From: CAYZBF01 sp964476585
GTDB lineage: Bacteria > Hydrothermota > UBA3072
Reading direction: 5' to 3'
Length of the DNA: 64,000 bases
Assembly (NCBI GenBank): GCA_964476585.1
Contig: CAYZBF010000007.1
Coordinates: forward strand, 1 to 64,000
Position 1 is the first letter of the stretch. Every line of letters starts with the position of its first letter. Below, piece by piece: positions 25,668-35,432 of the stretch. Under the pieces are notes generated by a model. It saw only the letters and a list, made by a program, of their open reading frames with translations. It searched no databases and was not told the DNA's origin. The position numbers were made by a program, and so were the translations under genes.

Positions 25668-25992
25668 AAAAATAATTGACTATCTCTCAGGAGAATTAAA
25701 CTGGCTTAAAATTTTAAGGCTTAAATGGCAAATTAAAAAATCCGATGAGATGAGGAAATCTTTCATAGAATACAAGGGAATGTGGGATGAACTAAGGGTT
25801 TGGAGGGAAGATATTGAAATACCAGAGATTGCCGTTACTCGCAGGGTAGGACATCCGCTCAGGATAAAACCAGCTTTTCTCTTTATCCCAGCTATAATCG
25901 GAATCGGTATTGGTTTCTACCTCGGATTGAACAGTTATATTAGTGCATCTGATTATATGAATTATGCTGTGGAGGTTTTATATGAGGAATAA
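25660..25992 (+). CDS. Putative membrane anti-sigma factor
   Basis: A 110-aa protein with a cytoplasmic N-terminal part of about 70 residues and one membrane helix (about 72-92, AFLFIPAIIGIGIGFYLGL). Position and topology fit an anti-sigma factor for the overlapping ECF sigma. The zinc anti-sigma H-x3-C-x2-C motif is absent, and the outside tail is short. The start resembles anti-sigma N termini only loosely (IIDYLSGELNWLKILRLKW), so the role is inferred from context. Confidence 0.6.
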   Translation: MYKKIIDYLSGELNWLKILRLKWQIKKSDEMRKSFIEYKGMWDELRVWREDIEIPEIAVTRRVGHPLRIKPAFLFIPAIIGIGIGFYLGLNSYISASDYMNYAVEVLYEE

Positions 25993-26416
25993 GATAACAT
26001 GGTTGATAGTTGGAGTATTTATAGTAGCAGTGGTGGGCGGATTCTTCATGGGACGATTCTTCACCATACGCCGTAATGCTTCCTTTATTGCAAAAGAAAT
26101 GCCTGAGGGAATTTCTGTTGAGGAGATCAAGCGGTATCGACACGAAATGAAACGACTAAGGGATTTAATGAAAGATGAACGAGAGAGCATCATATTGGCA
26201 GTCAAAGGGGATGAAATGGAGGAAGTCAGAAGGCATATCGATAGTATATCCCGGATAAAACGAGAGATCTTAATACAAACAATTAACCAAATGAACGAAA
26301 TCTCCAAAACTCTGCCACCATCAATCAGAAAGTCTTTCATAGAACAAAAGTTAAAAGAGCCGTATGGAAAGTATCCTGCAATAAAGAAGTTCAGAGTTAT
26401 AAAAAGGAGGTATTAA
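25982..26416 (+). CDS. Membrane-anchored Spy/CpxP-like periplasmic protein
   Basis: A protein of about 144 aa with an N-terminal membrane anchor (ITWLIVGVFIVAVVGGFFMG) and a mostly helical, highly charged periplasmic part (KRYRHEMKRLRDLMKDERES, then IDSISRIKREILIQTINQMNE). The layout is that of Spy/CpxP and heavy-metal-resistance (CnrX-like) sensors, often found with ECF sigma systems. The start at 25982 was chosen because GGAGG lies upstream; an ATG at 25964 is inside the preceding gene. The stop overlaps the next start (TAATG). Confidence 0.65.
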   Translation: MRNKITWLIVGVFIVAVVGGFFMGRFFTIRRNASFIAKEMPEGISVEEIKRYRHEMKRLRDLMKDERESIILAVKGDEMEEVRRHIDSISRIKREILIQTINQMNEISKTLPPSIRKSFIEQKLKEPYGKYPAIKKFRVIKRRY

Positions 26417-27057
26417 TGAAAAGGTCAGGAATACTTATAGTTATCTTGTTTATGCTTGGAGTATGGGCGACACCTTTCGTGTCTTTAGCGAGTGTGGAAA
26501 AGCTTTATGATGAGGGAATCATAGAAGAGATAGAAGGGATCGAAGAAATATTTGACGAAGGTCTTCCCTTAAAGATTGAAAGGAAAGTTTTGAAACATTT
26601 TGGGTGTCCAGCAGAGCGCCTTGCATCTATACTTGATTTGGATGAGAAAACAGAAAAAGAGATAGAAGAGATGGAATTGGAACAAAGAGAGAAAATGATT
26701 GACACGAGGAGTAAGATTGAGAAACTAAATATAGAGATAGAGCGAATTCTTATGGAGGATAGACTCGATACAAGAAAACTGCTCTCCAGATATAAAGAGA
26801 TAGCAAAGCTGAAAGAAGAGATAGAAATAAAGAAAATTGAACATAAGGTCAATATATACGATTTAATACCTGACGAAAAGAAGAAAGATGCAAAGAAGAT
26901 TTTATTTTATCGTCAATCACATATACTCAAATTACGTAACGTCGGAGATTGGAATGAGTTTCGGGAAGGAATGCATAAGTTTAGAGGAGGTATGCAAGAG
27001 TTTAGGAAAGAGATGGAAAAGATGCAAGAAGATTGCAAGGGTTGTTGGAAACTTTAG
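26416..27057 (+). CDS. Secreted Spy/CpxP-like helical protein with C-terminal CxxC
   Basis: A 213-aa protein with a signal peptide (RSGILIVILFMLGVWATPFV) followed by long charged helices. A segment LASILDLDEKTEKEIEEMEL resembles the L-T-x-x-Q helices of Spy/CpxP folding chaperones, and a second such pattern follows. The last residues contain CKGC, a possible metal or disulfide site. It is the final gene of the ECF operon, ending 27 bp before a terminator. A role as periplasmic chaperone or metal sensor is inferred. Confidence 0.6.
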   Translation: MKRSGILIVILFMLGVWATPFVSLASVEKLYDEGIIEEIEGIEEIFDEGLPLKIERKVLKHFGCPAERLASILDLDEKTEKEIEEMELEQREKMIDTRSKIEKLNIEIERILMEDRLDTRKLLSRYKEIAKLKEEIEIKKIEHKVNIYDLIPDEKKKDAKKILFYRQSHILKLRNVGDWNEFREGMHKFRGGMQEFRKEMEKMQEDCKGCWKL

Positions 27058-27084
27058 ATACTTTGTATTTGTTTAGCACACCCC

Positions 27085-27114
27085 CCGGACGGGCATTTAC
27101 CCGTCCGGTTTTTT
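27085..27114 (+). terminator. Intrinsic terminator of the ECF operon
   Basis: A perfect 9-bp stem CCGGACGGG / CCCGTCCGG around a 6-nt loop, followed by six T. It is GC-rich against an AT-rich background and lies 27 bp after the last ECF-operon gene. Confidence 0.95.
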
Positions 27115-27175
27115 ATATCATTGATTGTGTAGATACAGGGTCAGTTATGCCTTTATATTGGGACCAGGATAGACT

Positions 27176-28420
27176 CTAAGAGGAACTCTTTGAAAATAAA
27201 GTCCCCTCTTCTTCATCGAATTGGATGTCAAGTAGATTCCTCTCTTTTAATCTCCATATCCTCTTTTCAAATTCGTCTGTGGGCTGATATAAGACTTTAT
27301 ATAGGTTTCCATAACTGGTTCTTCTACCAACCATTGATAAAAGGTACTCATCAATATCCATCAAATCTTTCACTTTCAGTGGAGGAGCATAGTTTAGATA
27401 AGTATTAAATGGATCTTCGACGAAGTTTAAACCAGATGCAAGATAAGTGGTAAAATCAATTATGTCCCCTTTATAATTTTCAAAAAGATGAGAAAGGAAA
27501 TCAGTCTGGGTCTGTCTCAACTGTATCATTTTCTCTATGAGAGAAAGCTCTTCATATCCCAAAATTTTAAGAGTTGGATAGGCAGTATCTAACATTTCTT
27601 TAAGTATTTCAGTGACTTCACGCTCCTTTCCTCCCCAGAGGAATAAAGCCTGCAAGCCATCTTTCATTGCACGCATTCGATTATCAATTCCTTCAACAAA
27701 TTGTTGTTTGTTAAATGTTTTGGGATATTTTATTGACTCCGCTATAAAGGATGAAACAAAAGCGGTAAGTTCACATACTAACTTCCAGGATAAAGGAGCA
27801 TCACATATACGAATTTCAATAGTTGGATGGCTTACGAACTTTATTGTGATGTCTCCTTCCCAGAGAAGTTGAGGAAACAGATTTGGAGTATATTGTGGGA
27901 TTGACATTGACTGTGCGTGGTGTTTTAACCGATAACTCTTAACACCAAAAGGTGGGTTAAAAGGATTCATTCCCCAAAAAGGCGAATTTACGGAAAGTGC
28001 AGCAAAGCAGGGAATATAAGGAAAGATGCTGTTTGCAAACTCATGCAGGTCTTCTATTTTCTCCCACGAACCTGTATGTATATGCAAACCTATTGCACTA
28101 CCCAAAGGAGGGTAGGAACCTATTGGTAGGAATTGAAACCCTTCCTTTTTTACAATTTCCATGGCAGTTTTTACAATTTTCTTAGTCCTTACTTCCAGTT
28201 CCTTCCGATTCCTGAGGATTCCACTTCTTATCTCAAACAAGGAACGTTCAAGTCCTGGGATCCAATCAAAGCCGGTTCGAGAAGGCAGTATCTCTTTCCG
28301 AGTTTTTGAAACTACGGTGGCTATTTTCTCATGTTTTGGAGGAAGACCGTATTCATCTAAAAGTAGGGTCTCCCATTCATATCCAAGAGTTAACTCATTA
28401 ATTCCCCATTCCCTACCCAT
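27176..28420 (-). CDS. Carboxylate-amine ligase, glutamate-cysteine ligase GCS2 family
   Basis: An ATP-dependent ligase-like protein (about 414 aa) with the GCS2/YbdK pattern: LTLGYEWETLLLDEYG at the N terminus, FEIRSGI, FLPIGSYPPLG, GLHIHTGSWEKI and KFVSHPTIEIRICDAP. Such enzymes join an amine to the gamma-carboxylate of glutamate or related acids; the product is unknown. The start at 28420 has GGAG 8 nt upstream. The gene starts within the preceding gene (31-bp overlap), a mutarotase-like protein, so the two are probably co-expressed. No glutathione synthetase is nearby. Confidence 0.82.
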   Translation of the reverse strand: MGREWGINELTLGYEWETLLLDEYGLPPKHEKIATVVSKTRKEILPSRTGFDWIPGLERSLFEIRSGILRNRKELEVRTKKIVKTAMEIVKKEGFQFLPIGSYPPLGSAIGLHIHTGSWEKIEDLHEFANSIFPYIPCFAALSVNSPFWGMNPFNPPFGVKSYRLKHHAQSMSIPQYTPNLFPQLLWEGDITIKFVSHPTIEIRICDAPLSWKLVCELTAFVSSFIAESIKYPKTFNKQQFVEGIDNRMRAMKDGLQALFLWGGKEREVTEILKEMLDTAYPTLKILGYEELSLIEKMIQLRQTQTDFLSHLFENYKGDIIDFTTYLASGLNFVEDPFNTYLNYAPPLKVKDLMDIDEYLLSMVGRRTSYGNLYKVLYQPTDEFEKRIWRLKERNLLDIQFDEEEGTLFSKSSS

Positions 28421-29385
28421 AACCATTCTCCTTTACTCCTAATCCCAATTCCCCTATCATCAATCCTAAAATCTTCACCCAAAATTATTACAGATTTGAA
28501 TAGACTTGTTTCTCCTTTCTTCATTTTGAGTTTATTCCAGTATGCTCTAACATTTAAAAGCCATTCATTCTCTCTTATTATAATCTCCTCTATTTGCTTA
28601 GATTTCGCTGACCATACAATTACTGTGTCCCCGTTCTTAAGGATCAATCCATTCCTCAATCCATAGTAATGCTTTGGTAGATACCATGGAGAAACAATTG
28701 GTTGTGGAGTAACTTGAAACACCTTTTCTCTAGTTGGGATATGGATATTTAGGTTATGAAGATGAGGAATCAAAGATAAAGTCTCATTGAAGTTCAGATC
28801 AAGTTTTTTCTTCACTCCCTGTCTGGTTATCTCGAATTCTTGGTGAATTATATTATTATCCAGAGAAACAGTTTTCTTTATGGCCCAGCCCTTTTTTTTG
28901 CATTCAAGAGTTACTGAATTGGTTAACTGCTTTTTTATTTCAAACTTCCATAAACCTACCTTGGGTTTTTCAGCTATATCCTCTGTTATTCCAGCACAGG
29001 CAAGGCAAGCTTCCCTTCCATATAAGAGAGGTGATTGGATTGGATCATTATTCCTATATTGTAGTGATGTCATCCTTCCGCCAAGCTCAGGTAATAGAGT
29101 CAGGGAGAGGAGTTTGTTTGATAATTGAATTTTCAGAATATTAATACCTATCTCTTTTCCATCTACACCAATCCTGCTTCCGACTTTAGGGATAAAAGGA
29201 TAAATCCAATTCCTTTTAATCATAAAGCCCCGGCGTCTTATTCCTTTAGGCAAAGGCAAGGAGGGATGAAAGGTATTGGTAATTTTAACCTTGACTTTGT
29301 ATTTATTAACTCTGCCTTCTCTCTCCTCTGTCCCTGTCTCAGGCTTGATCTCTTTTATTTCACAAATTAATTTTAAACTATTCAT
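28390..29385 (-). CDS. Galactose-mutarotase-fold-like protein, unknown function
   Basis: A 331-aa protein without signal peptide that I cannot assign with confidence. The segment LLPELGGRMTSLQYRNNDPI resembles the start of aldose-1-epimerase/DUF4380-type beta-sandwich domains, and later strands (GLRNGLILKNGDTVIVWSAK) fit that fold. Its first 90 residues look like a separate beta domain. It overlaps the downstream GCS2 ligase gene, suggesting a shared pathway involving a sugar or sugar-like substrate. No catalytic residues can be named. Confidence 0.5.
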   Translation of the reverse strand: MNSLKLICEIKEIKPETGTEEREGRVNKYKVKVKITNTFHPSLPLPKGIRRRGFMIKRNWIYPFIPKVGSRIGVDGKEIGINILKIQLSNKLLSLTLLPELGGRMTSLQYRNNDPIQSPLLYGREACLACAGITEDIAEKPKVGLWKFEIKKQLTNSVTLECKKKGWAIKKTVSLDNNIIHQEFEITRQGVKKKLDLNFNETLSLIPHLHNLNIHIPTREKVFQVTPQPIVSPWYLPKHYYGLRNGLILKNGDTVIVWSAKSKQIEEIIIRENEWLLNVRAYWNKLKMKKGETSLFKSVIILGEDFRIDDRGIGIRSKGEWLWVGNGELMS

Positions 29386-29858
29386 ATAGAGTGGAGAATA
29401 ATTACATAGAATAAAAAATCAAGGGTATTTCCGAAAAGTAAAATTAGTTAAATAGTTGAATAGTCAAATAGTTAAATAAAGATGATCTAAAGTAGAATAC
29501 AACTACTCAACTAATCTACAAATTAGCTATTTAACTCTCTCTTTGATCCACGACTTATAACTCTTAATTCATGTCTTTTCTTTGTGCAGATTTATAGTTG
29601 ACAGATTTAGATTGACAATATACGTTTATAAAAGATAAAAATATGAATAATAGCCACAGAGGTACATCAATGCAAAATGAAGAGTGCAAGATGCGAAGAA
29701 TAATAGGGGTCAGAATTTGGGGATTCGGATTTAGTTAAGAGGTGCAATGTTTTAACATTGTTTTTATAGCTGCTAAATCTAATTTCAAACCCCTAAATCC
29801 TAAACCCTAATTTTTAATGGAGCGAAGCGACTGTCTTTGTGGTAAAAAAGGAGGATAA
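29386..29858. other. Long intergenic region without a gene
   Basis: About 470 bp with stops in all frames. It contains a short run of 8-9-bp near repeats (TTAAATAG, TTGAATAG, TCAAATAG, TTAAATAA; about 29447-29477). It also carries fragments of dispersed filler (GCAAAATGAAGAGTGCAAGA near 29681, and GGAGCGAAGCGAC at 29819). A strong AAAGGAGG ribosome site for the next gene lies at its end. I see no RNA gene in it. Confidence 0.5.
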
Positions 29859-32510
29859 ATGATAATGTTATTAATTTCTTTTTATATACCTTTCTCTGAC
29901 ATTGATAGTGCATTATTTTCTCTCAATCTTACCCGTGAAGCTATTTACTTTTCAAGGCTTGAATGGATTGATTCAAAACTTATTCTCCCTACAGTAAAAG
30001 AGTTGATGGAGAATCCTCTAAAGGGAGAAGAATACAGTGGGAAAATCGTTGAAGCACTCAAATGCTCGACTGAGGATTTAATTATAACTCTTTCTTCTGA
30101 TTTAGAGATAAATCTCGGAGAGATTCCCTTCAAGATTAATAGTATTGATGATCTAATTGTAAGTATAGATAAAGCAGGAAGGTTAAGGAAAGAGGCTTTC
30201 AGGAAACTATCCAGAAGAGATAAATTGATACTTCTTTCAAAACTGCCTGGTAGATGGGAAAATGAGGAAGATTCTAGTGATGATTGGCTAAAGAGTGTGC
30301 TATTAGAACGCTGCCAAATTGAATTTGATACTACTCACATCAACGAGGATACTATAATGGCAGTGTTCGAGAAAGTAGATATGAAGAAACTAATGGAAAG
30401 TGGTCTTCTCCTTTATAAGATAGCTCTGAAAGTTCCCGCACTGATCAAGAACATTCCAGACGAAAGTCTTCCTAAAATACTTGAAACGAATTTTGGAAAT
30501 ATCACAATAGGGAGCAGGGGGTCTGATCATTATAGAGGAGATGAATCATTTATTCTGGAGCCAGGTGGGGATGATGTTTATATTAATTCTGGGGGTGCTG
30601 TAGGGCTTGGCGATTCCTCTTCAAGTGGGGTAAGCCTCATAGTAGATATAGGTGGCAATGACACATATCGGGCAAACGAGATAATTTCTACAGGGGGAGC
30701 ATTAGCAGGATGCGCTGTTATCTATGATATAGATGGTGATGATTACTACAACTGTTCGCATTATTCGGTCGGTTCAGGTTATATGGGGTTTGGGCTCCTT
30801 ATAGATGATAGGGGCGATGATATCTATAAGGGAGGCATATTCTCTATAGGTGCAGCCAATTTTGGTCTTGGCGCACTTATTGATCTTCAGGGTGATGATT
30901 CATATAGGACTGCCTGCTATGGCGAAGGTTTTGGTAGCACATATGGTTATGGACTTCTTGCTGATTATCAAGGTTCAGATATCTATTATGCAGGAGGTAA
31001 ATACTTCCATACACCACTCCAGCCAAATTCCTATCAGTCTTTTTCTCAAGGGTTTGCAATTGGAATTCGCCCTGATTGGGGAGGAGGCATTGGTTTTCTT
31101 TATGATGGAGAAGGTAACGACTTTTACAATGGTGATATTTATGTTCAGGGTTCAAGTTATTGGTGTTCTGCAGGATTTTTAATTGATGAGGAAGGACAAG
31201 ACAGATATATAGCGACTGAATACGCCCAAGGTTCTGGGATACACTTATCCTATGGATACCTGGCAGATTTAAGCGGTAACGATCATTACTTCTCTTGCTT
31301 CGGTCCCTCTATAGGTGAGGGACATGATTTCTCCTGTGGAATACTTATAGATGCCAAAGGCAACGACTGGTATTCCGTGAGTGGTGGATTAGGAATTGGT
31401 TTGAATAACTCCTTTGGATTTTTTGCTGATTGTTCAGGAAACGATGTATATAATATAACAGAGAACTTCGGGATGGGTGATGTTAACTATGGTCGGGAGT
31501 TCAGTGGAGTAGGAATCTTCCTTGACCTGGCGGGAAAGGATCAGTATTCTAACTATAGAGGAGCCAATAATCTCTCCTGGATAAATAATGACTTTGGTAT
31601 TGGAGTGGATAAAAGGAGTGAATTGGTTGAGGAAGAAATCCTACAGCGGCCGGTCCCTAATTTTTCAAAGATGAACGTAGAGGAACTATTTAAGATTGCA
31701 TCCGAGTGGGGAGTAGGGAATAATCAAGATAGAATAAGAGAGGCAAGGGAACATTTAAGCAAAAGAGGTGAATCTGCATTGGATTATATTTTTCAGAATA
31801 AACTTAATACTGAAAGTGGGCTTGAACTCAGGGCAATAGAATATACATTCAAGGGAAATAAGGACATTCTAATTCCCTATCTTGCAGCTAATATAAATAA
31901 TATTAAGAAAGGAGCAAGAAAAAATGTATTCCGTTTTATTGGGAAATTGAAACTTTCTTCTCTATCAGATTCACTACTTGTTGCACAAAAAAGGAGAGAT
32001 AATAAAAAAATTCTTCGATATATTGTTTATGCTCTTGGAAAAGTGAAAGAAAAAAGATCAGTAGATGAATTAATAGGGTACTTACGCGAGGATGAGCCAT
32101 TAAAGATTACCTCTGTTAAGGCGTTGGGAGAAATAGGAGATTCATCGGCTATAAACCCTTTATTAGAACAACTTGGTAATCCATATGTTACGGTGAGATC
32201 AGCAGTAGTGAAATCCCTAATTTCTTTTGATACGCTGCTTTATCCATATATTGAGAAGCGATTGGAAGGTAATTTTTACCCTGAATTATTGCTCTTAGGA
32301 GCCGAAGCGCTTAGAGCGGATAGTAGTAATTACAGAAGAAAAATAAAAAGATTGTTGTTTAACTATCTTGAAGACCCCGATTGGAAAGTTAGGTTATATG
32401 CAGCAAGAGGCCTCTCAATTCTCACAGGGGAGGATGTTAGGGAGAGATTTAGACTCAAGTTAGATTCTGAACCAAATCCTGTTGTGAGGGGTGTCTTTAA
32501 GTTTCAATAG
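29859..32510 (+). CDS. Repeat protein with 13 GxD-Y units fused to HEAT-like repeats
   Basis: An 883-aa protein of unknown function. A hydrophobic N terminus (MIMLLISFYIPFSD) may be a signal peptide. Residues about 30-205 are helical. From about 212 to 565 there are some thirteen units of roughly 22-40 residues, each ending in a GNDxY-like motif (GGDDVY, GGNDTY, GDDYY, GDDIY, GNDFY, GQDRY, GNDWY and others), commonly preceded by GxGxLxDxxG. Asp/Asn-Gly spacing suggests a metal-binding beta-solenoid distantly like RTX repeats. Residues about 600-883 hold HEAT-like repeats (VDELIGYLREDEPLKITSVK, WKVRLYAARGLSIL). It is flanked by non-coding DNA and is not in an operon. Confidence 0.7.
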   Translation: MIMLLISFYIPFSDIDSALFSLNLTREAIYFSRLEWIDSKLILPTVKELMENPLKGEEYSGKIVEALKCSTEDLIITLSSDLEINLGEIPFKINSIDDLIVSIDKAGRLRKEAFRKLSRRDKLILLSKLPGRWENEEDSSDDWLKSVLLERCQIEFDTTHINEDTIMAVFEKVDMKKLMESGLLLYKIALKVPALIKNIPDESLPKILETNFGNITIGSRGSDHYRGDESFILEPGGDDVYINSGGAVGLGDSSSSGVSLIVDIGGNDTYRANEIISTGGALAGCAVIYDIDGDDYYNCSHYSVGSGYMGFGLLIDDRGDDIYKGGIFSIGAANFGLGALIDLQGDDSYRTACYGEGFGSTYGYGLLADYQGSDIYYAGGKYFHTPLQPNSYQSFSQGFAIGIRPDWGGGIGFLYDGEGNDFYNGDIYVQGSSYWCSAGFLIDEEGQDRYIATEYAQGSGIHLSYGYLADLSGNDHYFSCFGPSIGEGHDFSCGILIDAKGNDWYSVSGGLGIGLNNSFGFFADCSGNDVYNITENFGMGDVNYGREFSGVGIFLDLAGKDQYSNYRGANNLSWINNDFGIGVDKRSELVEEEILQRPVPNFSKMNVEELFKIASEWGVGNNQDRIREAREHLSKRGESALDYIFQNKLNTESGLELRAIEYTFKGNKDILIPYLAANINNIKKGARKNVFRFIGKLKLSSLSDSLLVAQKRRDNKKILRYIVYALGKVKEKRSVDELIGYLREDEPLKITSVKALGEIGDSSAINPLLEQLGNPYVTVRSAVVKSLISFDTLLYPYIEKRLEGNFYPELLLLGAEALRADSSNYRRKIKRLLFNYLEDPDWKVRLYAARGLSILTGEDVRERFRLKLDSEPNPVVRGVFKFQ

Positions 32511-32682
32511 TAATTTTAATTATTATGGACTTCCCCTTGCATTTGTATCATCCTTTCATATCTTAAAAATGAAAGAATAAGGACTCCAGAATGGGGTAAA
32601 TAAGAAAATTAGGTTAAAGAAAATATAGTAGGAATTTTTTGTGTAAATATGGTAAAGTATGAGGAAAAGGGAGGCACTTACT

Positions 32683-35346
32683 ATGGAGAAGATGATATAT
32701 TTCTTTGGAGATGGTAGAGCTGAAGGCAATATTAAGATGAAAAAGATCCTTGGCGGTAAAGGAGCAGGATTAGCCGAAATGACAAGTATTAATATTCCCG
32801 TTCCGCCAGGATTTACCATATCTGCTGAGATTTGCAACTATTATGATAAAAATAAAACATATCCGGAAAGATTAGAAAGAGAAGTGATGGAGAACATCAA
32901 AAGGTTAGAAAAAATAATGGAAGGAAAATTTGGTGGTACCAGGTCTCCATTGCTACTTTCAGTTCGTTCTGGTGCTGCTATTTCTATGCCTGGTATGATG
33001 GATACTATTCTCAACCTCGGATTGAATGATGAGATTGTAGAGGCTCTTATTAGAGAAACAGATGATCCTCGATTTGTCTATGATAGTTATCGCCGACTCA
33101 TCCAAATGTATGGCGACGTTGTAATGGGTGTGGAACATGATGGTTTTGAGGAAATAATCCAGGCTACTAAGGATAAGAAGGGCGTGGAAAGTGATGCAGA
33201 CCTTGAGTGGTCCGATTGGAAGGATATTGTAATTAAATCCAAAGCTCTAATTAAGGAGAAAACGGGAGAAGAATTTCCCCAGTCCCAAAGAGATCAATTG
33301 ATGGGTGCTGTTACTGCAGTATTTGAATCCTGGGACAATAAAAGAGCCAGAGAGTATAGAAGGATAAACTCCATTCCCGATGACCTTGGAACAGCAGTAA
33401 ATATTCAAACAATGGTTTTTGGTAATAAGGGTGAGAATTGCGCAACTGGTGTAGCGTTTACCAGGAATCCTGCAACGGGTGAAAATGTTTTCTATGGGGA
33501 GTATCTCTTCAATGCACAGGGCGAGGATGTTGTTGCAGGCATCAGAACCCCGGGCCCCATAAGTGAGAACCAGGCGAAGGAATCAGGGTCGGAAAAACTC
33601 TCCCTCGAGGAAAGTATGCCTGGGATATATGATCAACTTGAGAATGTAAGAAAAAAACTAGAGGGACACTTCAAAGATATGCAGGATATTGAATTCACTG
33701 TTGAAAAAAATAAACTCTGGATTTTGCAGACAAGAACGGGAAAAAGAACTGCTCTTGCTGCTGTTAAAACAGCAATTGAGATGAAGGAAGAAGGCCTTAT
33801 CAGTGAGGAAGAAGCAATTATGCGGATTACTCCTGAGAATGTAGATCAATTACTGCATCCTATGATTGATCCCAAGGCAAAGACTGAAGTTATTGCAAAA
33901 GGTCTTCCTGCTTCTCCAGGTGCTGCATCAGGTCAGGTTGTATTCACCTCTGATAATGCAGTTCTTGAGGTAAATGCTGGAAAGAAAGTTATCCTCGTAA
34001 GACATGTGACATCACCAGAGGATGTTGGGGGAATGCACGTTTCACAAGGAATCCTTACTTCGAGAGGTGGTATGACATCACATGCAGCAGTGGTAGCCAG
34101 GGGTATGGGTATCCCGTGTATTGTAGGATGTGAGGATATATCCATTGATTATAAAAAGAAAGTCTTTACAGTTAACAGTGTGGAAGTAAAAGAAGGAGAT
34201 TTTATTACCCTTGATGGCACAACCGGAAGTGTTATCTCGGGAGATGTGCCCAAGATTGAACCACAAATTTCTGGAGATTTTGAAAAACTGATGGAATGGA
34301 CAGATGAGATAAGACGATTGGGTGTAAGAGCAAATGCAGATACCTATAAAGACGCAAAGAGAGCAAGAGATTTCGGTGCGGAAGGGATAGGCCTTGCAAG
34401 AACAGAGCATATGTTCTTTGCAGAGGATAGAATTCCTTCAATGCAGGGAATGATACTTGCTGAGACTGGAGAGGAAAGAAAGAAAGCCCTAGAGAAGATA
34501 CTTCCAATGCAGAGAGAAGATTTCGAAGGACTCTTTAAAGCAATGGATGGCTATCCTGTGATAATTAGACTATTAGACCCACCATTGCATGAATTTCTTC
34601 CTAAGGGAAAGGATGCTATAAAAGAGCTTGCTTTGAATATGAACGTGCCTGTAGATAAGGTATATGAGAAGATGAGAAACCTTGAAGAAGCAAATCCTAT
34701 GCTTGGACTTCGCGGATGCAGGTTGGGAATTCTCTATCCTGAGATAACAGAGATGCAGAGCAGAGCAATCTTTGAAGCCGCAGTAAATGCTACGAAAGAC
34801 GGAATTAAGGTTATACCTAAGGTTATGATACCTCTTGCAGGATACGCAGAAGAAGTAAGGAGTCAGAAAGAACTCATAAAGAGAGTAGCAGATGATGTTT
34901 TGGAAAAAGAAGGAGTAAAAATTGACTATCAGGTGGGAACCATGATTGAGTTACCGAGGGCAGCTCTAACGGCGGATGAGATAGCACAGGAAGCAGAATT
35001 CTTCTCTTATGGAACAAATGACCTAACACAGACTACCTTAGGGTTTTCACGTGATGATGTCGGCAAATACATACCGGATTATATTAAGAAGGGAATTCTA
35101 TCTAATGATCCTTTCCAGACCTTGGACCAGACTGGCGTGGGTCAACTTGTAGAGATAGGACTAAAACGCGGGAAGAAGGCGAGAGCAGATTTAGAAGTAG
35201 GTATATGCGGCGAGCATGGAGGAGATCCTGCATCCGTTGAGTTCTGCCATCGCATTGGACTTGACTATGTGAGTTGCTCTCCTTATCGCGTTCCAATTGC
35301 AAGACTCTCAGCGGCTCAGGCAGTTATAAAAGAAAAAAGTCAATAG
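32683..35346 (+). CDS. ppdK: Pyruvate, phosphate dikinase
   Basis: PPDK interconverts pyruvate + ATP + phosphate and PEP + AMP + pyrophosphate. With enolase at 5580 it completes the lower end of glycolysis/gluconeogenesis. At about 887 aa it is full length: nucleotide-binding start FGDGRAEG and GGKGAGLAEM, SVRSGAAISMPGMMDT, the swivelling His domain GGMTSHAAVVARGMGIPCIVG (His near 466), and the PEP-binding TIM barrel ending CGEHGGDPASVEF. The start at 32683 has AGGGAGG about 10 nt upstream; the longer frame from 32659 begins before that site. Confidence 0.97.
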   Translation: MEKMIYFFGDGRAEGNIKMKKILGGKGAGLAEMTSINIPVPPGFTISAEICNYYDKNKTYPERLEREVMENIKRLEKIMEGKFGGTRSPLLLSVRSGAAISMPGMMDTILNLGLNDEIVEALIRETDDPRFVYDSYRRLIQMYGDVVMGVEHDGFEEIIQATKDKKGVESDADLEWSDWKDIVIKSKALIKEKTGEEFPQSQRDQLMGAVTAVFESWDNKRAREYRRINSIPDDLGTAVNIQTMVFGNKGENCATGVAFTRNPATGENVFYGEYLFNAQGEDVVAGIRTPGPISENQAKESGSEKLSLEESMPGIYDQLENVRKKLEGHFKDMQDIEFTVEKNKLWILQTRTGKRTALAAVKTAIEMKEEGLISEEEAIMRITPENVDQLLHPMIDPKAKTEVIAKGLPASPGAASGQVVFTSDNAVLEVNAGKKVILVRHVTSPEDVGGMHVSQGILTSRGGMTSHAAVVARGMGIPCIVGCEDISIDYKKKVFTVNSVEVKEGDFITLDGTTGSVISGDVPKIEPQISGDFEKLMEWTDEIRRLGVRANADTYKDAKRARDFGAEGIGLARTEHMFFAEDRIPSMQGMILAETGEERKKALEKILPMQREDFEGLFKAMDGYPVIIRLLDPPLHEFLPKGKDAIKELALNMNVPVDKVYEKMRNLEEANPMLGLRGCRLGILYPEITEMQSRAIFEAAVNATKDGIKVIPKVMIPLAGYAEEVRSQKELIKRVADDVLEKEGVKIDYQVGTMIELPRAALTADEIAQEAEFFSYGTNDLTQTTLGFSRDDVGKYIPDYIKKGILSNDPFQTLDQTGVGQLVEIGLKRGKKARADLEVGICGEHGGDPASVEFCHRIGLDYVSCSPYRVPIARLSAAQAVIKEKSQ

Positions 35347-35347
35347 A

Positions 35348-35397
35348 GTAGGAGGGATTTCCCAGTCCCGATATCGAGGTTAGGAAACCTCTCCTAC
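35348..35397. repeat. Palindromic intergenic repeat, copy A
   Basis: Outer arms GTAGGAGGGATTTCC and GGAAACCTCTCCTAC are complementary apart from two positions, around a CGATATCG core. About 33 of 40 bases match a second copy at 48829-48868. It sits just after ppdK and lacks a T-tract, so it is not an ordinary terminator. Confidence 0.65.
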
Positions 35398-35432
35398 AGA
35401 TCTAGAATAGGTATTACTAAAGAGGGGTTAAT

